Shown: positions 10,728 through 24,021, counted from the stretch's first letter. The stretch is 64,000 nucleotides of DNA from Perkinsus olseni (GCA_013115125.1 JABANN010000056.1:1-64000), one strand, 5' to 3'. The notes: generated by a model from the letters alone, not told the origin. Numbers and translations: made by a program.

Positions 10728-11882
10728 GACGCCCCACAGGGGAGAAGAGACAGGTTGAGCTTAAGAGATCTGAGTTGTTGCAAAAATGGAGTATCACTTC
10801 ACTTATTTATGAAGATTCACCGAACTCAGACTTTCTTGGTCTGTGAAGTCAAATATCCAGTTGAGACCTATTTTTATCATGGTCTATCCGTGAAGCCTTG
10901 ATGTGTGCTATTTGAGGATAGGTAGTGTTATCGCGTGAGTGGGCCCTGGCGTGAGCTGTAGGGGAGCACGTAGCTCCTAGCTCTGCCCGACGGCAGAGAT
11001 CTGATACCATCATCGTGATAATCGGGGACGTTTACCATAAAGCCTCTAGCCGTATCAAAGCAGATTTCCGGATTCCGTGATGGTCGAGACGTTCTCCGTG
11101 GTTCAGGCAGCGACCGAGGGCGTAGAGAGGATGCGAATGTTCCTGGTATCGCTCCCCCGTGGTTCGCTCGTACCGATACATCGGAAATATTTCGGACGTT
11201 CAGATCTTCGACCTGAGGCTCGGTTCCTAGGCATATCGCATCGTGCACACCAAGAGAATAGAGAAAACCAGAGTGAACTATGCTCACAAAGTCCAATGAT
11301 TGTAGCCATGTTAGAACCCGAGGAGGCGGGTCAAATTTTACGAACTATCCGCTTAGTATTCCCTTCTGGAAGGCGAACGTAGTGATCAGGGAAAAGATTG
11401 CGGCGAGTCTGACGGTCGGTGTGATCTCTGCGGTCGATCTCGAGAATAAAGATTGAGAATAAATAAGCAAATAAATACTTTTAGAGACCTTCAATATTGT
11501 AGAGTCCTCCGTCAAACTCCGCGGCGCTCTACAGCAAGGCTCGCTAAATTCTTAGTAGCTTGCGGCGTGACCCGCTATCGTCGACTAGGGTTTGAAGCCT
11601 CCAGTAGCAGTTGACGCTGATGATCTATTGATAATGATGTCGACGCACTAAGGGAAGCAACAAGCCTGCAAAAGTGCAGAGAAAAGTTTTCTCAGGAATG
11701 ACATGATACACTCTTGCCTCGAGATGAGTATCTCGAGAAAGCAGCATGATTCCCTGTCTTATTCTCATCATTGTTCAGACACCGGGTTGATCCTCTCCGA
11801 ATACAGTTCGGTACAATAAACAACAGCAATCCCATTGTAAATCCCCACGCTGAACCCAACAATAACCGTTTGGGATACTCAG
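10728..11882. other. intergenic, possible decayed sequence
   Basis: No gene that I can support. On the minus strand at about 10960-11080 there is a stretch reading NPEICFDT then FMVNVPDY and IRSL, faintly like an A module. On the plus strand 11077-11382 is open, without recognisable features. A hydrophobic minus-strand ORF starts at 11886 but overlaps the stop of the TRP gene. Confidence 0.3.
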
Positions 11883-14800
11883 TCATGGTTTAGCATGGCG
11901 ATTCTCATCATTCTTATTCATTCCCTCAAAGCTTCTCCCCGGTATTCCCCCCAAAGCCGCAACCATCCTCATTTCCATCTCCGTTGTGCTCGATTCACAT
12001 TCGCGACGATATCCTTCAAGGCTCGTCCGCGCGAATGCCAGAGGATGATCAGAAGCCAGATTTTCAGCTCGGGTTGGAGGCTCGTGTCCGTGCGAAGGAA
12101 AGTTGGCCACAAGATACCGGGGGTACCTGAGACCACAGAGCAGAGCAGTTCTGCCTTCAGAGCGCGGGTCCTACCTTTTCTCCGGGACGACATGACGACC
12201 GAACCAGCTGAGTACCCAGCTCGAAACACCAGCAGACGAGAACTCCGTCTCTCCGAGCATTGCCCAGCGCTCCCGAGAGACCATAACGGCCGCGCGGGAC
12301 TGAGAAAATATCTATAATGCTTCCTAGAACTGGAATTATATGCCTGAGGAGCGGTCGGAAGGAAAACAACACGCTTACTGAGATATCCTCATAGCTACTC
12401 GACATGATCGCGATGAGGAGATTGAGGAGAGTGATGTTGATGATGTAGGTGGTGGCAACGAATATGAACCACAAGTAGTTGGCGCCCTGACAGCGGCCAT
12501 AAGAATGATGGTTGAAGAGGAGGCTACCCTCATGTTGTCGATCTGGCTCTCCATGGTGTCTCCCAGAAGACCAATTCGATATACAGAAAGGAAGTAGTGC
12601 CATATTCTTCCGAGACTGCCGGGCCTAGAATTGGCCATGAGCCCACCCAATGTGGCTTGAGTAGGGTCAACGGGATAATCAACAACCCATACGGCAAGCA
12701 TCATCGATACTACGAAGACCGTGAGCATGACGAAGAACCAGCGGACAGAGTAGGTGACCTCTACGACCAGACGGAACATCCAGGCCAGATTCTCAAAGCC
12801 GCGGAACATAGTAACAGTATTGATCAGAAGAACGATCATGGTCACCGAGGCGTACTGAGACACCGATATCTGGCCCCGCCAGTGCTCGTGGAAGTCGTGG
12901 TCGGTGGCGAAGTCGATGATGATAAGAGCAACCGTCATACTGACTGCCAGCAGGAGGGAGAGGTTAGTCGCATCCTCCAGGTAGTTGCGCCAGGAAATTC
13001 TCCTGAGTTGAAGGCCCTCTTTGACGTAGTAGGCGAAGGAAAGGATGAGCAAGATGAAGGCTAAGACTTCGCGACCGCCTCTATCAGTATTGTAATCGAT
13101 GATGTACTTGGTGCCAAGGGTTACATACAGGAGCCACTGCAGTAGGGCTGCTATGAAGGAGACCCAGCCGAAGGCTTGCCATTGATGAGCGAAGAGCAAA
13201 CGCATAGTAGGGGAAGTTAGTATGTTATCAGGAAGGTGGGAGAACCAGAGGTCCCACTTGAGTGACCACGAGGCGTTGGGAAGACAGAGCACCTGAGCAC
13301 GTTATGTGAAGGCGGGTTCTTCAGTCCGCTCAGAATCTCCGACTAGAAGAAGAGATTCCGCGACTGCACAAAGAGCGGGTACTAGAGCTATGAGAGTAGA
13401 GGCCTGATGATGCTGGTCACCCTTATGTTAGATTCTGTGGTGTACTCATCAGACTCTGGCTTGCGTATCCCCAGGGCTCGATAGTAGTCCTTGCGAGGGA
13501 GGCCGTAGGCGTTGGCGCAAAGGGAGTAATACGAAGTCGTTATGCAGGAGGTTATCTCATGGCGGCCACTCGATGGCAGCACCTACCGCAGAAAAAATAC
13601 ACTGTGGATACTCCCGCCAGTTTCATTCACCTCAGGAGCTTTGCGATTGCCTCCAGTCGGCATGAGGCGAGAGTCCAAGAAGCCTCTCAGAGAGGGCATG
13701 TCGCTTTCTCTGTAGGTGGAGGCCATGAGTATCGGAGTCAATAACGACGACACGTACCTGAGAACATATCGCACGGACCTTCGCGCTGATAGGCACTCAC
13801 CCCGCGCCGTGCCTCGAAAGTGATGTCGCGTACGCTAACTGAACATCAACAGCCTCGAAGGACTTATTAGAGAGGCTGATGAGCATTGTGCTAGTGAGTC
13901 TACTGTCGAGTCGGAAGGAGAGCTCAATACCGAGCTCCTCAGCAAGGGCGTAAGCGGTGGCCAGCCCTGCAGTGTTGCCTGTCTCTGCCCAGTAGTGAAG
14001 GATGGTGGAACAGTTGTCGGGTAGCCAGTCTAGAAGTAGACGTGGTTGGGTTCGGAGGAGAGTTGCCAGGACCCAACCAGGTGTACCGGCATCTCGACCT
14101 TGGAAGGAGTACCCAGCCTTGGTGAATGCGGCGGCGCTGTTGCTCAGAGCGGTGAGCTCACCCCAGATCTCACCGAGGCTTGCCTCGCCACCACGTTCGA
14201 TAGGATGGATCTCGAGGGAGCCGTCCGATAGGACCAGGGCCACTTGCCGGGGAGTGAGGACACAGAAGCCGACGACGGTGATATCAGCGGCCGTGGTGAT
14301 GATCCGTTCAGAGCGCACGCGAGATATCCCTCCGAAGGAGGTGAAGCCAGCCAGGCTTGACCCACGACCAACAAGGCAGAGGTGGCTTGCTCGGCAAGTT
14401 AGCATATCCCAGCGAATGCAGACACCATAGACGTCAACGGTGAGGAGGTCTCTCGGGTCATCTGCGAGCTGGCAGCTGACAATTACACCGGAAGAGCCGG
14501 CAGGCTTCAGGCGGTAGTTGCTAGTGTTGTAGTGGCCTTCGAGGGAGCATAGGCACACTCGACTTGGTATGTGCCAGACTAGTAGAACTCCAGCCTCATC
14601 AGCGCTGACCACCCTAGAAGGGCCTCTCAGTACTTGGAGAATTGACACGTAGGAGTCGTGGCCGACAAAGGCTCCGTAGGGCTTCTCCGGCCGGTCAACA
14701 CTGACTGTATAGAAGGTGGAGCTGCGGTGTGGCATGACGAGGAGCTCATTATTGTGGGGACTGTCCACGAGGCCGCGGAGACCATGAGGGAAGAGAGATG

Positions 14801-16932
14801 GCCGATCCAACGACACCCATTGAGTTCTAGTGGAGGAGAACAGCCCAACTTTACTGTCGAATATGAGAGCCCAGCTGTCATGATGCAGCATATGCTTAAC
14901 ATCGGTTACCGGTACTTGAGGGTCCTCCTTGAAAGCTCTAGCAAGCCTCGGTGCTATTGCATGGCTCTTAGTAACCTCCGACACCTCCACCCTGTCTTCT
15001 ATATGGCGTACATTGAGAAGGCAGAAGGGCCTGTCAGCTCCAGTGACCAGAGGCACTATAAGGATCTCATAGTGGTCAGAGCTGTCAGAACCCGAACAAT
15101 CCATAGCGATGTTGAAGTCGTTGTTTCGACTGTAAGTGTAGAACTCCACCGGTCCATCACCAACGATGTGGTCATCGGTGGAGTACCAGTGGATAGTATG
15201 GGCATCACCGACAACCAGGAAGGCCCCATTGAGGCGTCCAGTGACCATCACTGGCTGTTCTATCGAGGTGTTCTCGTTCTCAACAGCAACAGTCTCGGGC
15301 CCTCCCAGTCTATGAATACGAGAGCCATTGGTAGGCCTCCAGAGTGTAAGGGGCCCTGCCGGTCCGGGGCAGGTCAACCCCAAGGTCCCGCAGCAAACCC
15401 GGCTCAATTGCTGACCGAGGGCAGAAGGACGCCGCGAGTCGTGCCTAGCAGTGGACCTGAGGAAATGGTGATCCAGTATCCGAATTTAGTCGGCAAAGGC
15501 GGGCCTACGTAGTAAAGCAGGGTACAGTATCAGCACGTATCAGGGATCCCGAGGAGGAACAATCGACTTCCACCGTGTACAGGATGCCATCAGTAAGGTC
15601 CCCACCAGCTAGGATGAGCATCACCACAGGCGCCCACTGTGTCTTCTCCCTACGGTAGGGTAACCCTCGCAATGGCACAGTACTACTGCGATACTGAGAT
15701 GGTGCTCACCTCGATAGCCGGGCAGACTGTCTTGGCGACGATCCGCTTCGGGAGTTGAGCATGAAACCAAAACCGCTGCTCCGCGCTCGTTCCCTCAGTT
15801 TATTCATTCCCCCACGGCTCCTCACCACGGCCTCGCCCATAACGTTAGCCACTCCCTTGACGACCCTTGAGGGCAAGGGGGACTCCGGCTGATCGCGCTC
15901 GCTCATCTCCTTAGTGCTGACAGTAGTGACCTGGTGTCGCGTAGCGGACATGCTTACAATAGGAGGCCTGAGACCTCGAGGCAATACTGCTTCTGGGAAG
16001 GTGATCGTCCTTTCGACATCCCAGATCTCGAAGTTGCGGATGGTGATAGATCGTTCATTAGCATTACTCGAAGCCAACCTCAGACAAGGGTGGAGGTCTG
16101 TCCGCGGCAGGAAGCACAGCTCTCCAGGCATCTCGGTAATAGAGGCCTTAGGGAACTGTAGGAGGGACGGCACCTCGCCATCTTTATCCTCTTCATACAG
16201 GCCCGTGGCGATGTGGATGATTTGCTCCTGGACGAAGGCAACCACAGGAAACTTCTCCCCTGCCAAGCCTCTCTCAACGACGATGCCCGAAGCTGGAGGG
16301 AAGTCCTCAGAGCCGTAGACTGGTACCATACTGCTGTCGGGGTAGATCCAATCCCATGACGAGGAGGCCACCGCTAAACCTCCAATCCTCAGGGGCATGT
16401 GGGCATGCGGTCGTGCTATCGCCTTGAACTCCAAGGGCTCGTCGTCATCAGGCAAGGCCCAGGCCTTAGGCATCGCTATCCCTCCTAGGACACCATCCCT
16501 TTCCACCACTAGGAACGCCTCGTCGGCTGTCCACAAGAGTCGCGATGGGATGGACGTATCAGTCGAGAAGGCGGGCAAATTGGTAGTGCAGCCAGTAGGA
16601 GTGAACAGCATCTCAGCGATGTCCTTCCATATACGCAGCTCTAGCCTGGCGTCCTCAGCGGCTACCAAGGCGGCCAGCATAGAAAAGCTGCTGGTCACCG
16701 CCATGGCGGTTATCTCGCGACCCACGGTCACTGAGGGTACTTCAACAAGCATAGTCTCATCACCATCCGGTTGAACAATCGCGAAGCCTTCCTTCTCGTC
16801 AGCGAGGAGGAGCATCCAATCGCCGCTGAAGGGCCTATGGACTACTTCCGGTATGTTCACCAATTCGACGCATCTCAAGTTGGTGAACTTGCCCTGGGGA
16901 ATCCTTATCGCCAGAGGAGAGGTTATCAGCAT
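11883..16932 (-). CDS. WD40-propeller / TRP-family ion channel fusion
   Basis: Large membrane channel, roughly 1500-1600 aa. The exons 16932-15710, 15649-15509, 15456-13801, 13757-13631 and 13582-13421 join in phase, then 13292-12528 and 12486 onwards, ending at 11883. I could not fix the small exon around 13300-13400. The first ~1000 residues are strand-rich propeller sequence (GHDSYVSILQ, DEAGVLLVW, SLEGHYNTSN look like WD repeats). A helical linker follows, then six hydrophobic segments, and the pore-end helix LLNLLIAIMSSSYEDI, typical of TRP channels, between 12528 and 12375. A charged cytosolic tail ends the protein. Ion selectivity cannot be read from sequence. The propeller-channel join is supported by continuous phase, not by a single ORF. 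Confidence 0.8.
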
Positions 16933-17060
16933 TAGAAAGTGGCTGAGTTCTGGCAATATTTAGCTCAGGATCAACCCAAGAGGTGGGGAGAATAATATGA
17001 GCACTTCAACAGACTGAGCGAGTTAAAGACAGGAACTAGAATGATGAGTAATGGGCATGG

Positions 17061-20000
17061 TCATGTAGGAGTAATAGCCGTGTAGGGATCGGGGCCTTCT
17101 TCCATAGTGTAGGTTATGACTGATCTCCCCAGCTCCAGCTGAACACCGAGGGGATGGTCAACGAGAGTACTGCCGTATCTTACAGGTTCGGTGCGCGTCT
17201 CCATCTGTGGTCCCACATGCTCCCTCAACTTCATGTAGGCCCCGTAGGTTTCATTCCATCGACGTTGAAGGTAGAGGACGTATAGCAATGATGAGACTAA
17301 AGCCAGGCATCCGGCGGCGATGCCGAGGATGAAGTACCTGAGGACAGCTTCTAGTGTATACAGGCTCCCTTGGTCCCTCACCAAGGGAGACCGCTTTCAC
17401 AGCTCTGCCAGGAGGCCTCGGCTGGTGGCTCATCTCTTACCATGCAAAGGCTGTCCGACAGCACATAAGATACCTAATGCCGCTCTCGGCCGCCGTCAAG
17501 AAACCATACTAGCTACCCGCTGAGTGCCATTGGTGCATTCACTGACGGTGCGGACATAGTCATCGGGAGAACAAAGCCGGCAGGCCTCAGCCAGGTGCCA
17601 TCCTATCGATACATACTGTCCACCGCAGATACCTGCCCGAAGGGGCTGGCAGAGGAGTGCTGATCATCATACGGCTACGTGTATTCTGAGGTGCTGGCAG
17701 TAGCGTGGCCACTGGGTACGTGGACTTGTTCACAACGGAGGGGTCGCATATGAGGTTGATCTGAGAAGGTGCTTCAACGCCGTACTGGTACTGACTGCCA
17801 CCGTCACTGACCGCGGCCACGCTTTGGCATGCTCCAACCTCGGCAGGGGCGACCAGCACTATTCCTATTCCATGACCAGAGGCTTCCACCTCCGCGATGG
17901 ACTTGCCAATGGGCACACGATCGGTGTCGCCCTGCAAGGATATACCGGAGCGCGTTGAACCACCTCTTCTCCCACCTCTGCTGCTGTCGGTGATGCAGAG
18001 GCGGCGCACTTGCCGGCCACGACAGCCTTAGTCATGTCGGCGCGCCCTGCGATGGGGTCGAAGTAGACAGAGCGGCCATCAGGCAGAGCCAATGGCCCGT
18101 ACTCTCCCGCTATCTGCATGAACCCCTGAGGACAGCTGGAAGGCTGATACCCACCTTATCACTGAGGGCCTTGAGGTCGAATAGACCGTCACCTATGGCC
18201 AGATCTGAGCCGATGCTCATAGTGCACGAGTCGGCCCCTGCCTCCGAGACCATCCCATTGGGGCAGGGAAGGCAGGCTGCTGACCCCTCATGGGAGGTAT
18301 AGGTATTCGCCTGGGGCAGCATTCACTACTAAGCCGTAGAGGCCTTAGCCTTACACTGCAAGGTCTGCACGCCGCGCCATCCTTAGAAGAGAACTGCCCT
18401 TGGGGACACTCCTGGCAGGAGCCGCCAACCAGTGCTTGGCCAGGATCACAGGGATGACACTCTGCAGCCCCACCTCCTCTACTAGAAGAGAGGGAGAAAG
18501 ACGTGAAAGTAAACCTGAAGGTTGAGACAGAGAGAACAGCAGATGCCGTCTGAACTACTTCGATCCGACTGGCCCCTCGCAGCGTATAGAGATCTCTGTG
18601 ACCTCTCTAGAGGGAACCGTCACTCCTCTGGCGGCATCGAACGGCGTGAGCCTGATGGGCTCCTGACCGGCTCGGGCACCAAAGAATACCTGTCTTAGAG
18701 TACACCACAAGGAGCTGCGATGCTGAGTACCACAATGACTGGTGGGGTCTCTCCCTCGACTTGGACGGAGTAGTTGACCTTGAGGACACCTCGAGCGAGC
18801 ATCTCAACCCTCCACGTCAATTCGACGCTCCTCGTGAGATGGTCAGTTAGCTGAGGTCGACCTTATGGAAGCAATAGGGCCGACGGTGGCTGACCTCTGT
18901 CGCCAAAGATTCCTGTCGGGCCTGCCAGGACCCCCCTCGGAAACGGAATGGAAGAGACCAAAGGGCAGGGAATGAGTCGACCACCGATTCTATCGCGGGT
19001 ACCTGCGGCCATCAGGATGTCACTCAGCATGGACAGAGCACTGACCTGCCCATCGGGGCATGCCGCACAGCCCTGCGCTGTAGCGATCTTGCCCATCTCA
19101 GCCGGACACCTGAAGACTGTGGAGTGGGGTAACGACGGGTGTATAGCCCCTAGAGTTACCGGATACACCTGCCTTCCTGAGGGTCCAGATAGCTCCCTGT
19201 AGGGCAATCCTCACAGGCCGTCGTTATCGTCTCGGTAGGAAGAGGGACACTCTCGGGCAGTTGGGAATCGCAGACGATTGGAGATGACCAGCCGTAGCGT
19301 CCCTATGCCCGCATTGGTGGTGGTGTAGCAGAAAGTGAAGGTAGAGGTACCGTTCTCTTCCACGTCGCCGCGTCACAGTCCGAGTACTGTATAGAATAGT
19401 CCTCGGCTGTGCACGGGGGCCTCACGGAGCATGAAGAGTCCCCAGGAGCTGCATACCTGCGGCCGGCTACACCGTGGTAGAGAAGCATGACGGCACCTAC
19501 TGTCCAGGAGGACACTGCTGGCACACACTAGTGTTGTGATCTGGATACTCATCCCTCCCGCAGAACAGGCACTGCTCCCTTACGGTACTCGTCAGCAGCC
19601 CTGAGGAGGGTTGCGCCCCGAAGGAGGCGGAGACAAAGGACCCACGTTGGTCACCGGGCGGACAGGGGAGGCACTCGAGATCTACCGTCCGGGTGCCTAG
19701 GAGCTCTATAGATCGTATCCAAGCTCGGTCGTAGCCATAGTCCTCCGACATATCTTTAGAGTAGACCCACTCCAACGTGTGCGGCCCGGCCTCCAACGAC
19801 ACACTTCCCTATGACAACGATGGTGCACAGCCGCCTCAGGGACCTCACCTCCTTCCAAACGAGATTACCATCATCATCAACGGTGGTGTACTCGGGGCCT
19901 AGCATCATCACCCCGTCAACCATGAACCGAAAACCGTCAAATTCATCCTCGCCGTCAACCTGCGCGTCGTTGGTCTACCGATGTCCACAGCCCGATATTA

Positions 20001-20752
20001 CCATATACACGAAGCGGACCTCTCCATCACTGAGCCAATTGTCCTGCAGTCTGAGAACGCTGTCGATATCTGGGTTGCCGTAGTTCTCGCCGGAGTACAC
20101 CACTTCGCCGTCCTCACTCGCAACCCAAGACATGCCTGCTAGGACTACCATTACCGCACGTCGATGTCGATAGTTACATCTCTCGCTGCTGTTGTTGTTG
20201 TTGTTGTTGTTGTTGTCCGTGCTGGTGTTGAGCCTGTACGGCACCCAGGATTCCCCAATGGCCCATCCGTACCCAAACTCGAGAGAATGGACACACCAGC
20301 TTTTCATGGAAGGGTGTGCTTCCGCTGGCACCCAGTTCGTCAACACCTGGCCTCCTCCCACGCTGTATCTATTGACAGGGAATTATCACCGACCACTCGT
20401 ACCCACCACGGCTCACTGGCCGCTTCGGCACTTGACACATCGACCTTCAATATGGCGATTGACCAGAAGGCCTGTATAGAACTCCCCTTTCTCGCAGCGT
20501 ACATCGCAGGGCACGCCATGCAGTGGGTCTGGGACCTGGACGAGGCCCTCTCCGGACTGCGGATAGTGCGGGTAGAGTTACTTCGCAGGCACCCACGTCA
20601 GGAAGCCTCTCAGCAAAGATGCTGATATGACTGCTGTCTGGATGGGAGGTTGGACAGTCCTCTAGAACAGAGTACTGTAGTTGATGTTGATCACAGTGTT
20701 GTCCCCAACTGGGGAGGATGAGGAGGGAGAGGGAATGATAATTGAGTAACAT
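17061..20752 (-). CDS. ELAPOR1/EIG121-like cysteine-rich type I membrane protein
   Basis: Signal peptide from ATG 20752 (MLLNYHSLSLLILPSWG). Many short exons carry Cys-rich CxxCxxG repeats of the GCC2/GCC3 type (VRCEKGEFYTG, RCVKCRSGQYS, CLPCPPGDQ, CPNGMVSEAGADSC, CPDGQVSA). Next to the second repeat is the region that in ELAPOR1 follows GTYS…, with W-V-P and Y-D/N motifs. The last exon (17384-17061) has one transmembrane helix (YFILGIAAGCLALVSSLLYV) and a ~65-residue cytosolic tail. Human ELAPOR1 acts in endosome-lysosome and secretory-granule traffic; here the role is only inferred. A run of eight Asn sits in the extracellular part. Individual exon borders were not all fixed. Confidence 0.75.
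20188..20216. repeat. (TTG)n trinucleotide run, coding for poly-Asn on the minus strand
   Basis: About nine TTG units. On the minus strand they encode Asn-8 in the ELAPOR-like protein. Confidence 0.9.
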
Positions 20753-20858
20753 GATGTATCTAGTTTGAAGATCCAGCCGGACGGACAGCAGCGGCAGTGA
20801 GTGGCTATTGCAGACCGCTCCTGGCTGCCTCCTTATTGACTAACGCAAGTCATCCTAG

Positions 20859-21565
20859 TCAAGGACAACTGCCCATCTCGGCATGCCCATCCCCGTTGTT
20901 GGAAGAATGGTCTGAGCTCTCCTCCTCCTCCTCCTCCTCCTCCTCCTCCACCACCTCACCATCATCATCATCGTCATCATCACCATCATCATCGTCTCTC
21001 ATGCCTGTAAATAAGTAACGTACAAGTGAGGGAACTCATCGGCACCGACATAATAGATCCATCCATCTTTGGATGACCACTTGGAACTCCTTCGCGATGG
21101 CATCCTCAGGGTCCAGAGCCGATACTGAAGAGATCACCTCCAGGTTCGCCCACTTCCCACCCGGAAATGGCCATCAATTCTGATGCCCCATAGCGACGAC
21201 AGCTCTCCTCTTTACGTTCCCTCGCCGTCTCCAAAGCCTTAGGGAAGTCCCTCGTGTTCAAATGCATGAGGAACCGTGCCTTCAGGTTGAGGACCTGTCG
21301 AGACACTTCGGGATCGGGATGAGCATGGCCTAGCTACCGTTCCGTCGGTAGCCATCTCATCTACTTGCTCTACCATCCTCTCCCTCGCGTGCTCACCATC
21401 GCCCGTCATCTTCTCCGAATCCGCCGCCGTAGTAGGACGGGTGGAAACACCTACAACAAGGCATGCTGGACTCAAGGGCGGACTGCTGCTGCCAAAAGGC
21501 CCATCACCGAGTTCTCCAGTCGGCTGAGGTATCATGGACGTCCTTGACGTTCCTCTCTCATCCAT
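20859..21565 (-). CDS. small helical (TPR-like) protein with acidic tail
   Basis: Function unknown. ATG at 21565 begins a Ser/Pro/Thr-rich N-terminus. After a 43-nt intron the sequence VLNLKARFLMHLNTRDFPKA is an amphipathic helix pair like a TPR. A further exon reads ALDPEDAIAKEFQVVIQRWM. A 45-nt intron then joins in phase 1 to a C-terminal tail with runs of Asp and Glu, ending TGA at 20859. The splice linking the two helical exons is uncertain. Acidic tails of this kind are common in chaperone-like and nuclear proteins, which is as far as the evidence goes. Confidence 0.5.
20919..20997. repeat. (CTC)n and (ATC)n trinucleotide runs
   Basis: Low-complexity tract. On the minus strand it encodes the Asp/Glu tail of the preceding gene, so the tract is probably coding rather than intergenic. 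Confidence 0.8.
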
Positions 21566-22884
21566 GACCCTGCAGTGAGTACTATATATAGAGGACTACA
21601 CTGCGACTGCCTAGAGTGGTGGCGAGCTGCACCCCATGAGTAAAGATATTGACCATAGACTGGTAACACAACATGCTATACAGTATGGAGGCACCATGAG
21701 GGTGGAAGTGGGTAACAGGCGGATGCGAGGCCGTGAGTCGGATGAAACCTCTGCCAAGTAAGGCCACGCTGCTATCATCTGTGAGTATCTATCCAACTCT
21801 TCCACTTGAAACTTTCAGAGATGTTCCAAGTTGAAAGATCCCCGTGGAACAGCAGAAAATACCATCTGGCCCCTCAATTGAGTTGTCATCCTGCCTTGGG
21901 TTCACCGAGGCTTCAGGCTATGTGAATCCACTCGACCGCAATCTCTACGCGATGTGATGGAGTCCTCTAGTCTAGGGCCTGCTGGACAATACTCGACACC
22001 GCCGTTGAGAACGACTCGCCCGATCGGTTGTGATGAAGGTCAACAAGCAGCCTTGACGAGGGATGAAGTCATTGGTTGGACGACACAGCGGTTGTGCTCA
22101 TACTCGGCACGAGACAGTCCGACGCTTGAAATCATGAAGATGCCATCAGCTGACAGCGAGTAGCAACAAAATCGACGGAGAGCAAGCAACACAAATCAGA
22201 GTTGTCTAATAGGATTGGCTACTACAGAATCCATCATCATGTTCATCATCTGCGTGGCCTCAACAGCTTATCTCATGTGCTCAGACGACGCAGCAGTAAT
22301 AAGGGAGACGCCTACTGACGGGGAACGGTCTCCCTTTATACAATGTAACAATCAATGCACAGCTCAGTACCGTACGAAAATATGATGATCGAAAAAAGCC
22401 CCGCGGACGTGACGGCCAGCAGGATCGACGGTAGAGTGTAGCATGGAGTGGTATGGTACAGGATGGAGGGGGTGTCAAAAAGATGCTGTTGTTGCCAAAA
22501 AGGGTGAGCCTTATCCGCCTCAAGGCTAGAGTCTATGTAGTAGCGCAGAGCCCATTAACGATAGACACAGACTCACTGCACTACCGCTTGTGTCCATGAT
22601 CATCGGATCGCCGTTGGAGAGCATGTCAACAGGGATGAGCATGGTGTTGATAGCATGACCGATGAACTTACGAGTGCATGGTAGGTTAACAATCACCGTA
22701 ACAATGGCGAAGCGGAGAATTGTCAGACGCCAGAGTGCCCGGAGGGAGACGCCTACCATGTCGGTGATAACAGAGTCGGAAAAAATACCTCCGAAAACTA
22801 GCCTTGGCAGTAACCAACAAAACGAACAAAGATCGGTGTGAGAAACTATCATTCCTAGTACGCTCACAAATGGTGGTTTATTAC
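21566..22884. other. intergenic; weak ORFs only
   Basis: 1.3 kb between two minus-strand genes. A plus-strand 48-codon ORF at 22239-22385 begins with a hydrophobic MFIICVASTAYLMC leader and carries further cysteines. A minus-strand hydrophobic ORF covers 22526-22867 without a clear ATG context. Neither is recognised and I do not call them. Confidence 0.35.
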
Positions 22885-24021
22885 TCAGGCGCGCTGCTGC
22901 TGCTGCTGTTGCCTGGCCTTTTCGAGACCCTCATCGAGTGACTGATCAGGAGTTGGGGTGGGTGCTATCATTATGAACGCGTCCATAGCAGTACTACCTT
23001 GCAGAGATCCTCCACCACAGTGTCCTCGAGCATAACAAGAGTTCCATCAGGCTTCATGAGGCAGACCTCAACGTTCTTCCCACTGGGATCCACAACCTCC
23101 AGTAAAGCCCTGATGGCCATATCGATCGTCTCTTGCTCAGCCATATCCTCCTTGTAGTTTTTCTCGAGGTAATCGGTCACTGAGAAGGGGGCGTAAGGGC
23201 GGGCTCAGTAGTCGCCTATTACCAGTCTTGCTGTTCCTGCCGATAGCAGCAGCCTTCCACGAGTTGAAGGAGCCGGAAGGATCGGTCTGGTACCTACAAC
23301 AACAGTTAGAGTGAGCTCAACACAGCACTACTGTAGGGATGTTTATTACAATTGTGGTCTCTTATTTTCATTCTGGCCAATGATCAAAGTAGAAATGCCG
23401 AATGGGCGAGCGCCTGAGGAAAGACAGATTACGCTGAGGCAACGAGCACAGGGTCGGTAACATTGACAAATCCGATAGAGCCGATAGAACCCTCCCTTAT
23501 GACCTCCCTTGTAGGTGTACTGCTGTTGAACTCCCGCGATATAACGAGCCACGTAGTCTACTGTAGGCTGGTCTTCAACATTAAGACGATAGCTCTGACA
23601 CTCTACACGAGCCTTATTAGCCAATACCTGCACTCGACCAAATCACGTCTTCGAATACGGTGGTTCTACCCTCTATTACCCTCGCGTCAGCGTTGAGACC
23701 AGCAAAGGCTAGCACCACATGCTGGTCGATTTTTAGGATCTTCCGAACCGTCCTGATGTAGAGCATTCGACTAGGTTCAGAGGACCTGGTGACATACCTG
23801 GGGTCCTGGAGCTTAGGAATAGCCTTCCTCTCAACGGCAAGGACGGCAGTGTCCTTTCCTCGAACTCCAACAGCTGTCGTGCCCTTTCTTACTGCCTCCA
23901 AAGCGTATCTTACGATGGATAATTTGCTTGGGTCAACCTAGGATACTCAGAATACTTACTCAACTTGGAAGAGATGACCATCGGGCGAGAACACGGTGAT
24001 AGCACGATCATAACCCGACAT
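22885..24021 (-). CDS. PSMA7: proteasome subunit alpha type-7 (alpha-4 position)
   Basis: A 20S proteasome alpha-ring subunit that gates and frames the catalytic chamber; not itself catalytic. ATG at 24021 gives [20 protein letters not shown], the diagnostic alpha N-terminus. After intron removal [59 protein letters not shown] and [14 protein letters not shown] follow in family order. The C-terminal helices include FLEKNY-type sequence, and the protein ends in a Gln run and RA at 22885. Introns include 45-nt and 52-nt examples; one at 23645-23697 is flanked by GTA on both sides. Length and order are normal for the family. Of all genes in the window this is the most certain identification. Confidence 0.95.

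Noticed and set aside
11692-11886. Minus-strand ORF with a hydrophobic N-terminus starting on top of the TRP stop codon
   Set aside because: No downstream exon or promoter space; overlap with the stop is most simply chance.
20797-21018. Plus-strand Ser-rich ORF
   Set aside because: It is the complement of the acidic Asp/Glu-coding tract of the minus-strand gene.
22526-22867. Hydrophobic minus-strand ORF
   Set aside because: Weak start, no known family, no paired exons.
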